From assembly GCA_043744255.1 (NCBI GenBank), contig JAYTVA010000002.1:1-9129 (forward strand): a stretch of 9,129 nucleotides of DNA, written 5' to 3'. This DNA comes from UKL13-2 sp043744255. GTDB taxonomy: Bacteria; Pseudomonadota; Gammaproteobacteria; Burkholderiales; Usitatibacteraceae. Shown one piece after another: positions 6,703 through 9,129 of this stretch. The stretch's first letter is position 1. Every line of letters begins with the position of its first letter. Below the pieces are notes generated by a model, which worked only from the letters and a program-made list of their open reading frames with translations, made no database searches and was not told the DNA's origin. Both the position numbers and the translations under genes were made by a program.

Positions 6703-6715
6703 ATGTTGCGGTGCA
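6703..6715 (+). promoter_or_regulatory. Candidate PhaR operator 2 upstream of the phaP -35
   Basis: ATGTTGCGGTGCA lies 8 bp upstream of the phaP -35 box and about 42 bp from the candidate phaR -10 box. It differs from operator 1 at one base of 13, and extends into GCAGCATAA. Its position would allow it to act on both divergent promoters. Confidence 0.6.
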
Positions 6716-6757
6716 GCATAATTCTTTTAGCTCGCCTAATTCTGGCAAAAATGCTAA

Positions 6758-6763
6758 TATAAT
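6758..6763 (+). promoter_or_regulatory. Candidate -10 box of phaR (TATAAT)
   Basis: A perfect TATAAT sits in an AT-rich stretch upstream of phaR, but no good -35 box lies 16-18 bp before it. The overlapping TGCTAATAT at 6752-6760 would be an extended -10 form. Use of either implies a leader of about 205 nt. Confidence 0.4.
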
Positions 6764-6932
6764 CAATCAGCTATTGCAGTTTGGCGCGAATCTGGTGTGA
6801 CGGCCCAAGCGCTGTTTTTGGCCAAATGTGATGCACTGCGATGTCGCGATTTACAAATTCTGGTTGTGCCGCAAGGCATGCAATTTTTGTGTCGTGCAGC
6901 ATTGCGCTTTGGCAATAGCGTTTACCTCATTC

Positions 6933-6945
6933 GCGCAACATTTTG
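6933..6945 (-). promoter_or_regulatory. Candidate PhaR operator 4 before phaR
   Basis: This is a 13-bp exact inverted copy of 6642-6654 (CAAAATGTTGCGC on the minus strand). It ends 31 bp before the phaR start codon, downstream of the candidate promoter. Repression from here would be an autoregulatory roadblock. Confidence 0.55.
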
Positions 6946-6976
6946 TCTTCCGCGCGAGCGCACCCAAGGGTCTGCC

Positions 6977-7594
6977 ATGCCACGAATCATTAAGAAATAT
7001 CCCAATCGCCGCCTCTACGATACTGAGACCAGCGCCTACATCACGCTTGCCGAGATCAAACAATTCGTCCTTGAGTATCAGGCGTTTGAAGTTCGCGATG
7101 CGCGCAGCAACGAAGACCTCACGCGCAGCATTTTGTTGCAGATCATTCTCGAAGAAGAGAGTGGCGGCGTGCCGATGTTCTCCGCCGACATGCTCGGCAA
7201 CATCATTCGCTACTACGGCCACTCCATGCAGGGATTGATGGGTAGCTATCTGGAGCGCAGCATCGGCGCGTTCCATGAGGCGCAGAAAAAATTTCAGGAT
7301 CAATCACAAAACATTTACGGCACCACGCCCGCGTTCGCGCCGGATAGCTGGAGCAAGCTCATGCAAGCCGCACCCACTGCCATGCCGACCAACATGGGTG
7401 AATATCTCGAAAAAAGCGCATCGAGCGTGATTGGTATGCAGGAAGAGCTTCGCAAGCAGGCCATGCAGATGTTCTCGGCATTCCCGTACGCTGCCAAAGC
7501 TGGCGCCGAGTCAGAGCCGCCTGTTGAAAAAGCCAAGCCAGCCGCATCCGCGAAGCCACGCAGCAAAAAATCCAGTAGCACCGGCAACAAGTAG
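6977..7594 (+). CDS. phaR: PHB synthesis repressor PhaR
   Basis: PhaR is a DNA-binding regulator that represses phasin genes and its own gene; in the family it also binds PHB, which releases it from DNA. The 205-residue product begins with the hallmark IIKKYPNRRLYDTETSAYITL at residues 4-24, the start of the PHB/PHA accumulation DNA-binding domain (about 4-64). The second PHB_acc domain follows (about 65-110, PMFSADMLGNIIRYYGHSMQGLMGSYLERS). A Met/Gln-rich middle and a Lys/Ala/Pro/Ser-rich tail complete it. I chose ATG 6977 because AAGGG lies 6 nt upstream and the family motif follows at once. The frame is open back to a GTG at 6797, but that stretch has no family character and contains operator 4. 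The gene is divergent from phaP, its likely target, and 12 nt upstream of rimO. Confidence 0.95.
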   Translation: MPRIIKKYPNRRLYDTETSAYITLAEIKQFVLEYQAFEVRDARSNEDLTRSILLQIILEEESGGVPMFSADMLGNIIRYYGHSMQGLMGSYLERSIGAFHEAQKKFQDQSQNIYGTTPAFAPDSWSKLMQAAPTAMPTNMGEYLEKSASSVIGMQEELRKQAMQMFSAFPYAAKAGAESEPPVEKAKPAASAKPRSKKSSSTGNK

Positions 7595-7606
7595 CGCGCG
7601 TTCATC

Positions 7607-9004
7607 ATGAGTTCAATCATTCGCCCGATCAAAATCGCGAAAGCAAAAATTCGCCCACCGCGCGTCGGCTTTGTTTCGCTCGGCTGCCCCAAAGCGCTGG
7701 TGGACAGCGAGCAGATCATCACCCAGCTGCGCGCCGAGGGCTACGACATCGCGCCTGATTACGCCGGTGCGGATTTAGTTGTGGTCAATACCTGCGGCTT
7801 CATTGATTCGGCCGTCGAAGAATCGCTCGACGCCATCGGCGAAGCGCTCGCTGAAAACGGCAAGGTCATCGTCACCGGCTGCCTCGGCGCTAAGTCGGGT
7901 GAGGGTGGCGAGAATTTGGTGAAGCTGGCGCACCCGCAAGTGCTCGCCGTCACCGGCCCGCATGCCAAAGAAGAAGTCATGCACCATGTGCATGCGCACC
8001 TGCCGCAGCCGCACGACCCGTTCATTGACCTCGTGCCTGCGGCCGGCATTAAGCTCACGCCTAAGCACTACGCGTATCTGAAAATTTCCGAAGGCTGCAA
8101 CCATCGCTGCACGTTTTGCATCATCCCGTCGATGCGCGGCGATCTCGTTAGCCGCCCGGTCGCGAGTGTCATGCAAGAAGCAGAAAATTTATTGAAATCC
8201 GGCGTGAAAGAATTGCTGGTGATCTCACAAGACACCAGTGCTTATGGCGTGGACATCAAATACCGCACTGGCTTCTGGCAAGGTCGTCCGCTAAAAACGC
8301 GTATGACCGAATTGTGCGCGGCACTCGGCGACCTTGGCGGCGCGCAAAAGCCGTGGGTGCGATTGCATTACGTGTACCCGTATCCGCACGTCGATGAAGT
8401 CATCCCACTGATGGCAGAGGGAAAAATTTTGCCCTACCTCGACGTGCCGTTCCAGCACGCCAATCCGCGCATTTTGAAACTCATGAAACGCCCAGCGAAT
8501 AGCGAGAAGACGCTGGATCGTATTCACGCATGGCGCAAAATGTGCCCCGACATCACGTTGCGCTCCACGTTCATCGCCGGTTTTCCCGGCGAGACTGAAG
8601 CAGAATTTACCGAGCTGCTCGATTTTCTGAAAGCGGCACAGTTGGATCGCGTTGGTTGTTTCGCGTATTCACCGGTTGACGGCGCGGTTGCCAATGAGTT
8701 ACCTGACCCTGTGCCCGCTGAAGTGCGTGCCGAGCGCCAACAGCGTTTCATGGAAGTACAAACCGCCATCAGCCTCAACAAACTTAAACAAAAAGTCGGT
8801 CGTGACGTCGATGTGTTGATCGATATGGTCTCGCGTGACGGCGCAGTGGGTCGCTCAAGCGCCGATGCCCCCGAGATTGATGGACAGGTGCATATTCATG
8901 GCGACAAACATGCATTCAAAACCATCAAGCCCGGCGACTTTGTGCGCGCGCGCGTGACCGCAACCAATGAGCATGATTTGATTGCGGAGTTGTTGGCGGG
9001 TTGA
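7607..9004 (+). CDS. rimO: Ribosomal protein S12 methylthiotransferase RimO
   Basis: RimO is a radical-SAM enzyme that adds a methylthio group to the beta-carbon of the conserved aspartate of ribosomal protein S12. The 465-residue product has three domains. The N-terminal methylthiotransferase domain (about 18-130) has cluster cysteines C27 (SLGCPKA), C63 (NTCGF) and C92 (TGCLG). The radical-SAM core has CNHRCTFC with C164, C168 and C171, followed by IIPSMRG. A C-terminal TRAM domain runs from about 397. The SLGCPKALVDSE and IIPSMRG wording favours RimO over its tRNA paralogue MiaB. The N-terminus carries a short basic lead (about 17 residues). ATG 7607 has no good Shine-Dalgarno; with only 12 nt from the phaR stop, translation may depend on coupling. 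No terminator separates the two genes, so they probably share a transcript. The terminal repeat starts 27 bp past the stop. Confidence 0.96.
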   Translation: MSSIIRPIKIAKAKIRPPRVGFVSLGCPKALVDSEQIITQLRAEGYDIAPDYAGADLVVVNTCGFIDSAVEESLDAIGEALAENGKVIVTGCLGAKSGEGGENLVKLAHPQVLAVTGPHAKEEVMHHVHAHLPQPHDPFIDLVPAAGIKLTPKHYAYLKISEGCNHRCTFCIIPSMRGDLVSRPVASVMQEAENLLKSGVKELLVISQDTSAYGVDIKYRTGFWQGRPLKTRMTELCAALGDLGGAQKPWVRLHYVYPYPHVDEVIPLMAEGKILPYLDVPFQHANPRILKLMKRPANSEKTLDRIHAWRKMCPDITLRSTFIAGFPGETEAEFTELLDFLKAAQLDRVGCFAYSPVDGAVANELPDPVPAEVRAERQQRFMEVQTAISLNKLKQKVGRDVDVLIDMVSRDGAVGRSSADAPEIDGQVHIHGDKHAFKTIKPGDFVRARVTATNEHDLIAELLAG

Positions 9005-9031
9005 GTTGTTACGCGCGGTTTGCGATTTAGA

Positions 9032-9129
9032 CTGAAGTTCCTCCCCCAAAAAGTCGAGTTTTCCCTCTGACGGACGCCGTATTTTTGGTTCCACGTTCTG
9101 ACTACACTTTGATCTGTCTAATCAATTCG
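9032..9129 (-). repeat. Right copy of 98-bp terminal inverted repeat
   Basis: This is the exact reverse complement of 2-99, with the same inner tip (CTGAAG) facing the unique sequence. It begins 27 bp past the rimO stop, so no coding sequence is lost here. The window ends inside it, so its full length and identity are unknown. Confidence 0.9.

Larger units (their letters stand above)
6508..6976. other. Divergent phaP/phaR control region, 469 bp
   Basis: No gene is supported here. The region holds a near-consensus minus-strand promoter for phaP, an AT-rich TATAAT for phaR, and four ATGTTGCG octamers. It also holds two copies of GTGCAGCAT (6711-6719 and 6894-6902) and a short ATTGC/GCAAT inverted repeat at 6901-6916. 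The predicted leaders are long: about 150 nt for phaP and about 205 nt for phaR. Confidence 0.7.

Noticed and set aside
6797..6976. 60-residue N-terminal extension of PhaR from GTG 6797
   Set aside because: PhaR proteins begin just before the KKYPNRRLYDT motif, AAGGG precedes ATG 6977, and the extension contains a candidate operator.
1..9129. The whole window as a transposon with 98-bp inverted ends
   Set aside because: The cargo is core metabolism and translation genes in ordinary chromosomal arrangement, and no transposase gene belonging to those ends is visible. Contig ends in a dispersed repeat explain it better.

Overview
The window reads as betaproteobacterial chromosome interrupted by one insertion sequence. 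The evidence is a PHB (polyhydroxybutyrate) gene group of phaB, a TIGR01841-like phasin and PhaR next to rimO, a 328-residue dimeric-type malate dehydrogenase, and moderately GC-rich coding sequence. No genus can be named from the sequence alone. The window also begins and ends in the same 98-bp sequence in opposite orientation (2-99 and 9032-9129). It is therefore probably one whole assembly contig that stops in two copies of a dispersed repeat, perhaps an IS end.

Left part (1-1063): an EamA/DMT-family membrane transporter gene whose native 5' end has been replaced by the terminal repeat. Its only usable upstream start codon lies inside the repeat. Next (1064-3712) is a complete IS21-family element with istA and istB, overlapping by 7 nt. 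It has TG...CA ends, arrays of about 23-bp repeats at both ends and a 6-bp target duplication TTCCAC. It sits 7 bp downstream of the transporter stop codon, in the same orientation.

Middle part (3713-4947): mdh with its leader and a bidirectional terminator, convergent with phaB.

Right part (5017-9004): phaB and phaP (phasin) on the minus strand, each apparently a separate transcription unit because a strong terminator lies between them. Divergent from them, phaR and rimO on the plus strand look like an operon. The 469-bp phaP/phaR intergenic region holds a near-consensus sigma70 promoter for phaP and four copies of the octamer ATGTTGCG. Two of the copies bracket the phaP promoter and one lies just ahead of phaR. 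This fits PhaR repressing both phasin synthesis and itself: PhaR is thought to leave DNA when PHB granules are present, so phasin is made only when there is polymer to coat. PhaB supplies the (R)-3-hydroxybutyryl-CoA precursor. PhaA (thiolase) and PhaC (synthase) are not in the window.

I found no previously undescribed system. The points most worth checking are the octamer operators, the possible Shine-Dalgarno-sequestering leader of istA, a likely 24-bp in-frame insertion in istA, and the identity of the terminal repeat.
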